Below, one piece after another: positions 16,537 to 25,727 of a DNA stretch of 64,000 nucleotides. This DNA comes from RGDT01 sp964630925. Its GTDB lineage: Bacteria; Planctomycetota; Planctomycetia; Gemmatales; Gemmataceae. The notes below the pieces were generated by a model. The model did not search any database and was not told where the DNA came from. It saw only the letters and a list, made by a program, of their open reading frames with translations. Positions within the stretch are counted from its first letter, which is position 1; each line of letters starts with the position of its first letter. The translations under genes were made by a program, and so were the position numbers. The DNA is taken from assembly GCA_964630925.1 (NCBI GenBank), contig CAZVZK010000017.1, positions 38,701 through 102,700 on the forward strand, in the 5' to 3' direction.

Positions 16537-19500
16537 CCGCAAGACTCCTTCTCCTCGCGTTGATCGCGGCCCCCGCCGTCCAGGCCGCGCCGAAGCTGGC
16601 GTTCAACCGCGACATCCGCCCGATCCTGGCGGAGAACTGCTTCGCCTGCCACGGCCCCGACAAGGCGGCACGAAAGGCGAACCTGCGTCTCGACATCCGC
16701 GAGGACGCCCTGAAGGCGAAGGCGTTCGTCCCCGGCAAGCCGTCCGAGAGCGACATCATCGACCGCATCAACCGCAAGGAGAAGGGCAAGATCATGCCCC
16801 CGCCGCGGTCGCACAAGGTGCTGACCGACAAGCAGAAGCAGACGCTCGCCCGGTGGGTGGCCGAGGGCGCGGAATACGAGGCGCACTGGGCGTTCATCAC
16901 CCCCAGGCGTCCGGCGCAGCCGGACGTGAAGGACAACGCCTGGGTGCGCAACCCCATCGACCGCTTCATCCTGGCCGAGCTGGAGAAGAACGGGTTCACG
17001 CCCGCCGTCGAGGCGGACAGACGCACGCTGGCGCGGCGTGTGGCGCTCGACCTGACCGGCCTGCCCCCGTCGGCGGACCTGGTGGAGGCGTTCGTGAACG
17101 ACACGCGGGCCGACGCCTACGAGCGTCTGGTCGATACGCTGCTGGCGTCGCCCTTGTGGGGAGAGCACCGCGGGCGCTACTGGCTGGACGCGGCGCGGTT
17201 CGCGGACACACACGGCATCCACTTCGACAATTACCGCGAGATCTGGGCCTACCGCGACTGGGTCATCCGCGCGTTCAACCGGAACCAGCGTTTCGACCAG
17301 TTCACCATCGAGCAGCTCGCGGGCGACCTGCTGCCGAAGCCCTCGTTGGAGCAGCTCGTGGCGACGGGGTTCAACCGCTGCAACATCACGACGAACGAGG
17401 GCGGGGTGATCCCGGAGGAGTACGAGGTCCTGTACACGCGCGACCGGACGGAGACGGCGTCGCAGGTGTTCATGGGCCTGACGACGGGCTGCGCCGTGTG
17501 CCACGACCACAAGTTCGACCCGCTGACGCAGCGCGAGTTCTACCGGATGGCGGCGTTCTTCAACAACACGACGCAGAGGGCGATGGACGGCAACGTCCAC
17601 AACACCCCGCCGATCATCACTGTGCCGCAGGCCGAGGACCTCGCCCGCGCGGACGTGATCAAGGCCGAGCTGGCCGGAGTGCGCAAGCTGATGGAGGGCC
17701 GCAAGGCGGCGGCGCGGGCCGGCTTCGCCAAGTGGGAGGCGGGCCTGAAGCCGGAGATGGTGGGCGGTAAGCCGACGGCGGAGGGGCTGGTGTTCCACGC
17801 CCCGTTCGACGAGGGCAAGGACGCGCGGGTCAAGATCAGCGTGGGCGGCAAGACGCGCACGGTGGGCGTGACGGCGGCCAACTGGACGGACGGCAAGACG
17901 GGCAAGGCGCTGGACATCGGCCCGACGACGAACCTGGCGGTCAAGGACGCCGGCGACCTCAACCACCCCAATGGGTTCTCGTACGGCGCCTGGGTGAAGT
18001 TGGGGCCGGGGGCGACGGGCGGGGCGCTGTTCTCGCGGATGGACGACGCCAACGACTACCGGGGCTGGGACCTGTGGCTGGAGGGCGGCAAGGTCGGCGC
18101 CCACATCGTCAACAAGTGGCCGACGGACGCCGTCAAGGTGGTCGCCACCACACCCCTGAAGCAGGGCAAGTGGCACCACGTCTTCGTGACGTATGACGGC
18201 TCGGGCAAGGCGGACGGGTTGCAGATCTACATCGACGGCGAGAGGCAGAAGGGGCGCGACGTCCAGGCCGACAATCTCAAGGGGACGACGCGGACGACGG
18301 TGCCGTTCAAGCTGGCGCAGCGGAACAACACGGGGCGTGTGAACAGCTTCGCCCTGCAGGACCTGCGGATCTACGGGCGGGCGCTCTCCGGGCTGGAGGT
18401 GAACCAGCTGGCGGGAGGCGGGCGGATCGGGACGATCGCGGCGAAGCCGGCGGCGAAGCGCACGCCTGGGGAGAAGGACGAGCTGTTCAGCTACTACCTG
18501 GGGACGCAGGACGAGGAGTACCGCAAGGCCGCGGCGCGTGCGGCCGAGCTGTCGGCGGAGGAGTCGGGGCTGAGGAGCCGTGGCACCATCGCCCACATCA
18601 GCGTCGAGAAGGCCGAGAAGGCGATGGCGTACATCCTGTTCCGGGGCGACTACGACAAGAAGCGCGACAAGGTCGATCCGGGGACGCCGGCGGTGCTGCC
18701 GCCGATGTCCAGGGAGCTGCCGACGAACCGGCTGGGCTTCGCGACGTGGCTGGTGAGCGACGAGCACCCGCTGACGGCGCGTGTGACGGTGAACCGGTTC
18801 TGGCAGGAGCTGTTCGGGACGGGCATCGTGCGGACGGCGGAGGACTTCGGGATCTCGGGCGAGTCGCCCTCACACCCGGACCTGCTGGACTGGCTGGCCG
18901 TCGAATTCCGCGAGTCGGGCTGGGACGTGAAGCGGATGTACAAGCTGATGGTCATGTCGTCGGCGTACCGGCAGGCGGCGTACCAGGACGCGTTCAAGCG
19001 TGAGAAGGACCCGGCGAACCGGCTCATCTCCCGTGGGCCCCGGTTCCGCATGGACGCCGAGATGGTGCGTGACCACGCCCTGGCGTCGAGCGGGCTGCTG
19101 ATCCACCGGTTCGGGGGTGCGAGCGTGAAGCCGTACCAGCCGGACGGCGTGTGGGAGGCGGTGGCGATGATCGGGTCGAACACGCGGGACTACCGGCGTG
19201 ACACGGGGGAGAAGCTGTACCGGCGGAGCATGTACACGTTCTGGAAGCGGAGCGCGCCCCCGGCATCGATGGAGATCTTCAACGCGCCCAACCGGGAGAC
19301 GTGCGCGGTGCGGCGCGAGCGCACCAACACGCCGACCCAGGCGCTGGTGACGCTGAACGACCCGCAATTCGTGGAGGCGGCCCGCGTGCTCGCCGAGAAG
19401 ACTCTCACCGACGGCGGGAAGACGGACGACGAGCGGATCGACTACATCACGTTGCGGCTGATCGCGCGGACGCTGAACGCCGAGGAGCGGCCGGTGGTGC

Positions 19501-19673
19501 GTGAGATGCTGTCCGAGCTGGTGGCGGACTTCAAGGGCCAGGCGGACCGGGCGAAGAAGCTGATCATGACGGGCGAGTCGCGTCCGTCCCCGGCGATGGA
19601 GCCGACGACGCTGGCGGCGTGGACGATGCTGGCGAACGCGCTGATGAACCTGGACGAGGTCCTGAACAAGTAA
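16533..19673 (+). CDS. PSCyt1-DUF1549-LamG-DUF1553 protein
   Basis: 1046 residues. A signal peptide (1-18) is followed by a planctomycete cytochrome-c-like region with a single CFACHGP motif (about 35). DUF1549 spans about 140-340 and ends CAVCHDHKFDPLTQREFY. A LamG/concanavalin-like domain spans about 415-620, and DUF1553 about 720-1000 (TNRLGFATWLVS). These exported proteins are greatly expanded in planctomycetes and paired with DUF1501 proteins; a role in handling complex polysaccharides is proposed but unproven. It is translationally coupled to the GntR gene and followed by the DUF1501 gene across a palindromic element. The embedded LamG suggests glycan binding. Confidence 0.92.
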   Translation: MTARLLLLALIAAPAVQAAPKLAFNRDIRPILAENCFACHGPDKAARKANLRLDIREDALKAKAFVPGKPSESDIIDRINRKEKGKIMPPPRSHKVLTDKQKQTLARWVAEGAEYEAHWAFITPRRPAQPDVKDNAWVRNPIDRFILAELEKNGFTPAVEADRRTLARRVALDLTGLPPSADLVEAFVNDTRADAYERLVDTLLASPLWGEHRGRYWLDAARFADTHGIHFDNYREIWAYRDWVIRAFNRNQRFDQFTIEQLAGDLLPKPSLEQLVATGFNRCNITTNEGGVIPEEYEVLYTRDRTETASQVFMGLTTGCAVCHDHKFDPLTQREFYRMAAFFNNTTQRAMDGNVHNTPPIITVPQAEDLARADVIKAELAGVRKLMEGRKAAARAGFAKWEAGLKPEMVGGKPTAEGLVFHAPFDEGKDARVKISVGGKTRTVGVTAANWTDGKTGKALDIGPTTNLAVKDAGDLNHPNGFSYGAWVKLGPGATGGALFSRMDDANDYRGWDLWLEGGKVGAHIVNKWPTDAVKVVATTPLKQGKWHHVFVTYDGSGKADGLQIYIDGERQKGRDVQADNLKGTTRTTVPFKLAQRNNTGRVNSFALQDLRIYGRALSGLEVNQLAGGGRIGTIAAKPAAKRTPGEKDELFSYYLGTQDEEYRKAAARAAELSAEESGLRSRGTIAHISVEKAEKAMAYILFRGDYDKKRDKVDPGTPAVLPPMSRELPTNRLGFATWLVSDEHPLTARVTVNRFWQELFGTGIVRTAEDFGISGESPSHPDLLDWLAVEFRESGWDVKRMYKLMVMSSAYRQAAYQDAFKREKDPANRLISRGPRFRMDAEMVRDHALASSGLLIHRFGGASVKPYQPDGVWEAVAMIGSNTRDYRRDTGEKLYRRSMYTFWKRSAPPASMEIFNAPNRETCAVRRERTNTPTQALVTLNDPQFVEAARVLAEKTLTDGGKTDDERIDYITLRLIARTLNAEERPVVREMLSELVADFKGQADRAKKLIMTGESRPSPAMEPTTLAAWTMLANALMNLDEVLNK

Positions 19674-19680
19674 AGCCAAG

Positions 19681-19835
19681 CAGAGTTATACCACGAAATA
19701 CACGGAAGACACGAAAGGAAGACAAAGAAGCAAAACAGGTATCAAGCAAGAAGGCGGCACCCGTCCTCTCCTGCCTCCCTTGCCTGTCTTTGTCTTCCTT
19801 TCGTGTCTTCCGTGTATTTCGTGGTATGCTCTGTT
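19681..19835. repeat. Palindromic intergenic element, copy A
   Basis: Perfect 40-bp inverted repeats at 19688-19727 and 19788-19827 (arms start ATACCACGAAATACACGG), with further flanking complementarity (CAGAG/CTCTG). It occupies nearly the whole gap between the DUF1553 and DUF1501 genes. Copies B (31262-31419) and C (42061-42211) share the arm sequence. No transposase is associated. Confidence 0.92.
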
Positions 19836-19852
19836 CTTCGAGGTATCCCACG

Positions 19853-21286
19853 ATGAACGACTTCCTGACGAACCTGACGCGGCGGCAGTTCTTCGGCGCG
19901 GGCGTGTCCAGCGCCGTCGGGTGGGCGGCGCTGCAGTCGCTCCAGGCCGCCGACGCCACCAAGGTGAAACTCCCCGGCATCGCCCACTTCGCGCCCAAGG
20001 CGGAGCATGTGATCTACCTGCACATGGTCGGCGGGCCGCCGCAGATGGACCTGTTCGATTACAAGCCCCAGATGGCGAAGGAGTACGGCAAGGAGCTGCC
20101 GGAGACCATCCGCAAGGGTCAGCGTCTGACGACGATGACCAGCGGGCAGGGGAAGTTCCCCGTCGCGCCGTCGATGTACAAGTTCTCGCAGGCCGGCAAG
20201 TGCGGCATGTGGATGAGCGAGCTGTGGAAGTACCTGCCGAAGGTGGCCGACGAGATGTGCTTCGTGCGGTCGATGCACACCGAGGCGATCAACCACGAGC
20301 CGGCCATCACCAACATCCAGACCGGCAACCAGGTGACGGGCAGGCCGTGCCTGGGGGCGTGGATGAGCTACGGGCTCGGTGCGCTCAACAAGAACCTGCC
20401 GACGTTCGTCGTGATGGTGGCGAAGCCGACGAATACGGAGCAGGTGCAGGCCATCTCGGCGCGGCTCTGGCAGTCGGGGTATCTGCCCGGCGAGCACGCG
20501 GCGGTGCCGTTCAGGGCGGCGGGCGACCCGATCCTGTACATCAACAACCCGGACGGGGTGACGCAGGCGACACGGCGTAAGACGCTCGACGGGCTGAAGA
20601 AGCTGAACGAGATCAACTTCAAGCTGGTGGGCGACCCGGAGACGCACACGCGCATCGCGCAGTACGAGATGGCGTACCGCATGCAGACGGCGGTGCCCGA
20701 GCTGGTCGATCTGTCGAAGGAGCCGAAATCGACGTTCGACCTGTACGGCGACGCGGCCAAGAGGCCGGGCACGTTCACGAACGTGGCGCTGACGGCGCGG
20801 CGTCTGGTGGAGAAGGGCGTGCGCTTCGTGCAGGTGTACCTGAACAACTGGGACACGCACGGCAACGTGGCGGGCCGGCTGCCGTCGCAGGTGAAGGACG
20901 TGGACCAGGCGTGCTACGGGCTGATCACGGACCTGAAGCGCAAGGGGATGCTGGACAAGACGCTCATCATCTGGGGCGGCGAGTTCGGGCGGACGATCTA
21001 CTCGCAGGGCGGGCTGTCGAAGGCGAACTACGGGCGTGACCACCACCCACGCTGCTTCACGATGTGGATGTGCGGCGGCGGGATGAAGGGCGGGACGATC
21101 TACGGCGAGACGGACGATTACAGCTACAACATCGTGAAGGACCCGGTCCACATCCGCGACTGGCACGCGACGATCCTGCACCTGATGGGCTTCGACCACA
21201 CGCGGTTCAGCTACCGGTACCAGGGGCTGGACCAGCGTCTGACGGGCGTGGAGAAGGCGGAGGTCATCAAGGAGCTGCTGGCTTGA
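19853..21286 (+). CDS. DUF1501 protein
   Basis: 477 residues with an N-terminal RR-containing leader (TRRQFFGAGVSSAVG), then DUF1501 blocks including IYLHMVGGPPQMDLFDYKP, IIWGGEFGRTIYSQGG and GRDHHPRCFTMW. It is the natural partner of the upstream DUF1553 protein. The ATG at 19853 directly follows palindromic element A. The final 46 bp, encoding TGVEKAEVIKELLA and the stop, recur at 21886-21931 downstream of the next two genes. Confidence 0.92.
   Translation: MNDFLTNLTRRQFFGAGVSSAVGWAALQSLQAADATKVKLPGIAHFAPKAEHVIYLHMVGGPPQMDLFDYKPQMAKEYGKELPETIRKGQRLTTMTSGQGKFPVAPSMYKFSQAGKCGMWMSELWKYLPKVADEMCFVRSMHTEAINHEPAITNIQTGNQVTGRPCLGAWMSYGLGALNKNLPTFVVMVAKPTNTEQVQAISARLWQSGYLPGEHAAVPFRAAGDPILYINNPDGVTQATRRKTLDGLKKLNEINFKLVGDPETHTRIAQYEMAYRMQTAVPELVDLSKEPKSTFDLYGDAAKRPGTFTNVALTARRLVEKGVRFVQVYLNNWDTHGNVAGRLPSQVKDVDQACYGLITDLKRKGMLDKTLIIWGGEFGRTIYSQGGLSKANYGRDHHPRCFTMWMCGGGMKGGTIYGETDDYSYNIVKDPVHIRDWHATILHLMGFDHTRFSYRYQGLDQRLTGVEKAEVIKELLA
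21240..21286 (+). repeat. 46-bp direct repeat, left copy (end of DUF1501 gene)
   Basis: The core 21241-21286 matches 21886-21931 with two differences (C/T and T/G), both silent in the DUF1501 reading frame. The repeats enclose the two small genes at 21340-21887. Confidence 0.9.
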
Positions 21287-21339
21287 CAGGGCTTCGAGCG
21301 GGCGGGTAGTCTGAACAGGCCCGGCCGGGGGACGCCGCC

Positions 21340-21573
21340 ATGCAGGTCACGATGAAGGGTCTCGGCATCGATCGATTGAGCGTGAGCGAGCGTCTCGCCC
21401 TGCTGGGCGAGATCTGGGACAGCGTATCGGCGGACGTGCAGGCGTCGGCGATCTCCGACGAGCTGAAGGCGGAGCTGGAGCGGCGTCTGGCGAAGGCCGA
21501 TGCCTACCCCGAGACTTTGGTGCCCTGGGAGGAGGTCGAGGCCAGGGCGTTGGCGAGGGTGAGGGTCGGATGA
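21340..21573 (+). CDS. Addiction-module antitoxin-like protein (Unstab_antitox type)
   Basis: 77 residues fitting the short helical antitoxins of the TIGR02574/Unstab_antitox kind: LSVSERLALLGEIWDSVS, then ELKAELERRLAKADAYPET, then a VPWEEVEARA tail. Family members usually neutralise a ParE/RelE toxin encoded just downstream. Here the downstream gene overlaps by 4 nt (ATGA) but is not recognisably ParE/RelE. The pair lies between two copies of the DUF1501 gene end. Confidence 0.8.
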   Translation: MQVTMKGLGIDRLSVSERLALLGEIWDSVSADVQASAISDELKAELERRLAKADAYPETLVPWEEVEARALARVRVG

Positions 21574-21887
21574 TCTGCTCTCTCCAGCAGGCCCGGCAGG
21601 CGTTCGCCTCTGCCGGGCTATTCGTCCGTCGCTCGCCAGGCGGCCTGATGGTCGGCTCGGGGACCGAACGGGTCGAGCACGACATCGTAATAGTCCACGA
21701 CCCGGTGACACTCGGCCGTGACGGCGAAGACTGGGCCGCCGTGTTCCCCGATCAGTGCCGTCGGATGGTTGTCAGGAGGCCATCTTTGGGGGAGCTATCG
21801 CGGCTCGTCCTCGCGGCATATGAACGCCGCCGTACGACGGGGCAGGGACTGGCGGAGGCGGTGCGTGGGCTACAGGCCGCCGCTTGA
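21570..21887 (+). CDS. Hypothetical partner of the antitoxin-like gene
   Basis: 105 residues, translationally coupled to the antitoxin-like gene by ATGA. No domain recognised; it is short, soluble and contains VRRSPGGLMVGSG and WAAVFPDQCRRMVVRRPS. By position it would be the toxin, but the sequence lacks the RelE/ParE pattern. Its stop codon is formed at the first bases of the right-hand 46-bp repeat, so its C-terminus may be set by the rearrangement. Confidence 0.55.
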   Translation: MICSLQQARQAFASAGLFVRRSPGGLMVGSGTERVEHDIVIVHDPVTLGRDGEDWAAVFPDQCRRMVVRRPSLGELSRLVLAAYERRRTTGQGLAEAVRGLQAAA

Positions 21888-21931
21888 CGGGCGTGGAGAA
21901 GGCGGAGGTCATCAAGGAGTTGCTGGCGTGA
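21885..21931 (+). repeat. 46-bp direct repeat, right copy
   Basis: Duplicate of the DUF1501 3' end including its stop codon. It is not attached to any longer DUF1501 frame, so it is either the displaced original gene end or the tail of a lost paralogue. Confidence 0.9.
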
Positions 21932-21953
21932 GGCGGCCTGGTGAGTATCGAAG

Positions 21954-22424
21954 TCAAGCACGCCGAACGAAGACCGCACCGAGTGGCATGAATGTCGCGT
22001 CGAACACGTCCACGAACTGGCCGTGTTCTACACGGAACGCGCCACCGTGTTCCCATATCTCGATCCAGGGCTCGTAGGGGTTCAGCAACCCGGCCGTGGT
22101 GGGGCATCGCTCCCACTTCAGAAACGAGATCAAGATCCCACTGTTCACGCACCACATTCTCGGCCACTTTGCCGACAGGGCAGCCGTCTCTTCGTCGGCG
22201 GGCAACCGGAAGGCGGGGTCAAGCACGGCCACGGCGTCTGCGAACATCGGCCACTGGAGTTCAAATAGGCCTTCAAGCTCCTGCCAGCGGCGTTTGCCCT
22301 CTCGACCCGCATCGAAGAATTGTGGGCCGTTCCAATGCTCCCCCGGTGCGATGAGGCCGATGCCTTTGATCCGCTCAAGCGCGTCCATGAGTATCTCGCC
22401 GTCCACGGTGGGAAGCCGCTTCAC
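21954..22424 (-). CDS. Hypothetical protein
   Basis: 156 residues from a GTG at 22424, which has AGAGGGG upstream; an ATG at 22388 is the alternative (144 residues). Rich in Trp and acidic residues (WEIWEHGGAFRVEHGQFVD-like tail), with no domain I recognise. Divergent from the next gene, with 31 bp between the starts. Its size and composition resemble small immunity or SMI1-type proteins, but this is only an impression. Confidence 0.55.
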   Translation of the reverse strand: MKRLPTVDGEILMDALERIKGIGLIAPGEHWNGPQFFDAGREGKRRWQELEGLFELQWPMFADAVAVLDPAFRLPADEETAALSAKWPRMWCVNSGILISFLKWERCPTTAGLLNPYEPWIEIWEHGGAFRVEHGQFVDVFDATFMPLGAVFVRRA

Positions 22425-22455
22425 CTTCGTGCCCCTCTCTGATAGTGTACCGGCG

Positions 22456-23315
22456 ATGAAGAAGCAGTGGCACCCGCTGTTCGTCCACCTCATGCGCCTG
22501 CTCGTCGGCGAGTGGTACGCCATCGACCCCGAGGTGCCCGTCAGCGACCTGCCGCGCCGCGGAGACATGCTCATCGTACGCCGCGAGGGCACCGCCGAGC
22601 CGCCGTTCCGCGGGCTGTGGTCGCACCTCCGTGAGCTGAATGTCATCGAGTTCAAGGGGCCGACGGATCACCCGGATGTCGATGACCTCGAATTGCTCAT
22701 GGCGGTGGGCGCTGGGTTGACGGCGAAGATCACGGAGGAACGGAAGGAGGCAGGGCGGCCCGGCCTGAAGGCGCGGGAGGTGGCGTTCTGGTATCTCGCC
22801 CCGAGTCTGGGCGACACCTTTCTCTACAACGCCAAGTTGCGCGGGCCGGTACAATACGAGAGTGCCGGCCTGTGGCTCGGCACCGGGTACGGCCACCCGC
22901 TGAGGTTCGTGGCGTATCGCGAGCTGCCCGCCGAGGAGGACGGCCTGCCGCTGTTCCTGCTCGACCGACAGCGGCCCGTGCCGGCGGGGCTGGGCGCGGT
23001 GATCCTGTCGCGGCAGGAGCTGGTGCGGCAGTTCGGGTGGCTGGTGAGGAGCTTGCAGCCCATTCTGTGGGGATCAAGAACATGGCCGCATCACCCGAAG
23101 CCATCTTCGACTGGGAAGAGGTCGCCAAGTACAACGACCTGTCTTCGGTCGTCAACCACCTGCCCCCCGACAAGGTGATCGAGGTGGTGGGGGTGGAGAA
23201 CGCCATCCGCGTCATCGGGCCGGAACAAATCATGGCGACGCTGCTCAAGTCGATGACGGCCGAACAGATCCAGGAGCTGGTGCGGGCTCAGCAGGAGAAG
23301 AAGGCCAAGCCCTGA
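22456..23315 (+). CDS. Planctomycete family protein of unknown function, apparently frameshifted
   Basis: The main frame from the ATG at 22456 gives LVGEWYAIDPEVPVSDLPRR, WSHLRELNVIEFKGPTDHPD and related blocks, then becomes an improbable Ser/Thr/Pro-rich tail after about 23070. From the same point the -1 frame continues sensibly (AIFDWEEVAKYNDLSSVVNH to EQIQELVRAQQEKKAKP, ending 23315), matching the usual C-terminal layout of this multi-copy family. The switch occurs at the GGGG run 23069-23072; one extra G would join the halves into one protein of about 286 residues. Alternatively the second half is a separate 77-residue ORF starting at 23082. The IEFKGP motif hints at a nuclease-like core, unproven. 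Confidence 0.6.
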
Positions 23316-23327
23316 CCGGCCTCGTCG

Positions 23328-25664
23328 TCACGGCGGGAGCGACCACAGGCGCACCGTGCGGTCGAGGCCGCCCGACGCCGCACGCCGGCCGCCGGGGGAG
23401 TACGCCACGCTCAGCACCGCATCGGTGTGCTGCGTGAATCGGTGCAGCTCCTTCGCGTCGGCCACGTTCCACAGGCGGACCGTGCCGTCACGGCTGCCGG
23501 ACAGCACGCGGCGGCCGTCGGGCGAGAACGCCACGCCCGTCACCTCCTTCGTGTGGCCTCGGAAGGTCTGCACCCGCGCGCCGGTGGAGGCGTCCCACAG
23601 GCGGGCGGTGGTGTCGCCGCCGGTGAGGACGTGCCGTCCGTCCGGGGCCAAGGCGATGGCGCGGATCGCGTCGTCATGGCCCTCGAATTCACGCAGCTCG
23701 CGCGGCGCCTCGCCCAGGAGCCAGAGCTTCGCCTTCTTCTGACGCGCGGTGACCACACGGTCCGCCGTGGGCGAGAAGGCGGCCAGGCTGCCCTCGAGCT
23801 GGAAGAGCTGGCGGCCCTTGGCGGCGTCCCAGCCCCGCGTGACGCCGGCCTCGTCGGCGGACAGGGCCATCTTGCCGTCGGAGGAGAGGGCGACGGACAG
23901 GATGCGGCGGGAGTGGTCGGCGGACTCCCAGAAGCGGGTGCCGCTCTCCACGCCGACGCTCAGCATCCAGGGCTTGACGTGGGCGGACTTGTAGGAGTGG
24001 CGTCCGCCGATGAGGGCGGTGTGCCCGTCGAACGACAGCGCGGCGCAGGACGGGTGCCCGCGGATGAGGCGCGGGGGCTTGGCGCCGGTGTAGTGGTGCA
24101 GGCCCTTGCCCCTGGCGGCGTCCCAGATGAACAGGCCGTCGGCGGCGGCGGGGCCGACGGAGACGAGGCGCAGGCCGTCGCCGGAGTAGGCGACGCAGCT
24201 CACCTCCTGCTGGTGGCCGGTGAGTGTGGTGATCGGCCCTGGCGGCAGGCCGGCCTCGGGGACGACGATCCGCTGGGCGGCGGCGCCGGCCGGCACCTCG
24301 AACTCGCGGCGCTCGATGACCTCGGCGCCCTGGCGCACCTCGAGGACGTGGGTGCCGGCGGCGAGCTTGATGTCCTGGCGGAGGTCGTCGAAGGGGATGG
24401 GGTTGCCGTCGAGCGTGATGACGGCCTTGCCGTCGGCGGGCCGGGCGATGCCGGACAGGCGGACGACGACCTCGACACGCGGCGTCCCGATCCCCGGGAC
24501 GCGGCCCTGCATCAGCCAGTACCCGGCAACGCACGCGGCCACGAGGAGGAGGATCAGGCCGGCCACGGGCCAGAGACGCCGGGGGCCTGTTGGCGGGGCG
24601 GGGGCGTGGGTCTTCGTGGTAGGGAGGGCGGTGGGCGGGGGGGTGCCGGGCGCGCCGGGGCAGAACGGGGCGAGGGCGGCGGCGGCCTCGGCGGGGGTGG
24701 CGAAGCGTTCGGCGGGCTTCTTGGCCATCATGCGGCGGACGACGGCGGCCAGCTCGGGCGGCACGTCGCGGCGGACGCTCTCGACGGCGGCGGGCTCGTC
24801 CTGCTGGTGCCACTGGAGCTTCTGGGCGAGGGTGCCTCCGGGGAAGGGGACGCGGCCCGTGAGGAGGTGGTAGAGGGTGCAGCCGAGGGAGTAGATGTCG
24901 GCGCGGATGTCCACGCCGCGGGCGTCGTTGGCCTGCTCCGGGGCGAGGTAGTCCGGGGTGCCCATGACGCTGCCCTCGGGCGTCAGGTCGGTGACGCCGT
25001 CGAGGGCCGTGGCGCGGGCGAGGCCGAGGTCGAGGACCTTGACCTGCCCGGCGGGCTTGAGGCAGACGAGGAGGTTGGCGGGCTTGATGTCGCGGTGGAT
25101 GAGGCCGGCCTCGTGGGCGTGCTGCAGCCCGAGGGCGGCCTGGCGCACGTAGTCGCAGGCCTCGGGGACGGGCAGGGGCCCGCGGTCCTTCAGGGTGCGG
25201 GCGAGGTCGGCGCCCTCGATGTACTCCATGACGAAATAATGGATGTCGCCCTCCTGGGCGGCGTCGTAGGCGTGGATGACGTTGGGGTGGGAGAGCTTGG
25301 CGACGACCTCGATCTCGCGGCGGAAGCGGGCGACGGCGCCGGGGTCGGCGAAGCGCTCGGGGCGGATGACCTTGAGGGCGACGATCCGGTTCATGACCGT
25401 GTGCCGGGCCTTGAAGACCTGGCCCATGCCGCCCTCGCCGAGGACGTCGATCAGCACGTAGGGGCCGAGGCGTAGGTCGGGGGCGCGGCCCTGGAGGGCC
25501 TTCTTGGCCTGGAAGAGGGTGAGGCGTCCGCGTTTGACCAGCTCGCCGGCGAGGGCCTTGGGGTCGGCGGTGCGCCGCGCCAGGGCCGACGCCTCATCGT
25601 GCTGCGCCGGCGGGAGCAGGCCGTGGACGGAGTCCAGGAACGCGCGGACGGGGTCGGCGGACAT
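23328..25664 (-). CDS. Membrane-anchored Ser/Thr protein kinase with WD40 repeats
   Basis: 778 residues. A short N-terminal helical region precedes a Hanks-type kinase domain (about 70-335) with GEGGMG, VALKVIRPE (catalytic Lys), HRDIKPANL, DLGLA and APEQ motifs, all intact. One transmembrane helix lies near 375-395 and WD40 repeats fill the C-terminus (about 490-778; RVLSGSRDGTVRLWN is typical). This is a classic planctomycete sensor kinase with an extracytoplasmic propeller. The start at 25664 follows the family pattern; frame extension to 25772 runs into the repeat at 25728-25851. Confidence 0.93.
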   Translation of the reverse strand: MSADPVRAFLDSVHGLLPPAQHDEASALARRTADPKALAGELVKRGRLTLFQAKKALQGRAPDLRLGPYVLIDVLGEGGMGQVFKARHTVMNRIVALKVIRPERFADPGAVARFRREIEVVAKLSHPNVIHAYDAAQEGDIHYFVMEYIEGADLARTLKDRGPLPVPEACDYVRQAALGLQHAHEAGLIHRDIKPANLLVCLKPAGQVKVLDLGLARATALDGVTDLTPEGSVMGTPDYLAPEQANDARGVDIRADIYSLGCTLYHLLTGRVPFPGGTLAQKLQWHQQDEPAAVESVRRDVPPELAAVVRRMMAKKPAERFATPAEAAAALAPFCPGAPGTPPPTALPTTKTHAPAPPTGPRRLWPVAGLILLLVAACVAGYWLMQGRVPGIGTPRVEVVVRLSGIARPADGKAVITLDGNPIPFDDLRQDIKLAAGTHVLEVRQGAEVIERREFEVPAGAAAQRIVVPEAGLPPGPITTLTGHQQEVSCVAYSGDGLRLVSVGPAAADGLFIWDAARGKGLHHYTGAKPPRLIRGHPSCAALSFDGHTALIGGRHSYKSAHVKPWMLSVGVESGTRFWESADHSRRILSVALSSDGKMALSADEAGVTRGWDAAKGRQLFQLEGSLAAFSPTADRVVTARQKKAKLWLLGEAPRELREFEGHDDAIRAIALAPDGRHVLTGGDTTARLWDASTGARVQTFRGHTKEVTGVAFSPDGRRVLSGSRDGTVRLWNVADAKELHRFTQHTDAVLSVAYSPGGRRAASGGLDRTVRLWSLPP

Positions 25665-25727
25665 GGGGCACGCTGGGGTGATGGGCGTGGCGGGGCCGCG
25701 GCCGGGCAAGGGAAGTGTAACCGACTC

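Noticed and set aside
16338..18767. 809-codon minus-strand frame under the DUF1553 gene
   Set aside because: Antisense shadow; the opposite strand has clear domains.
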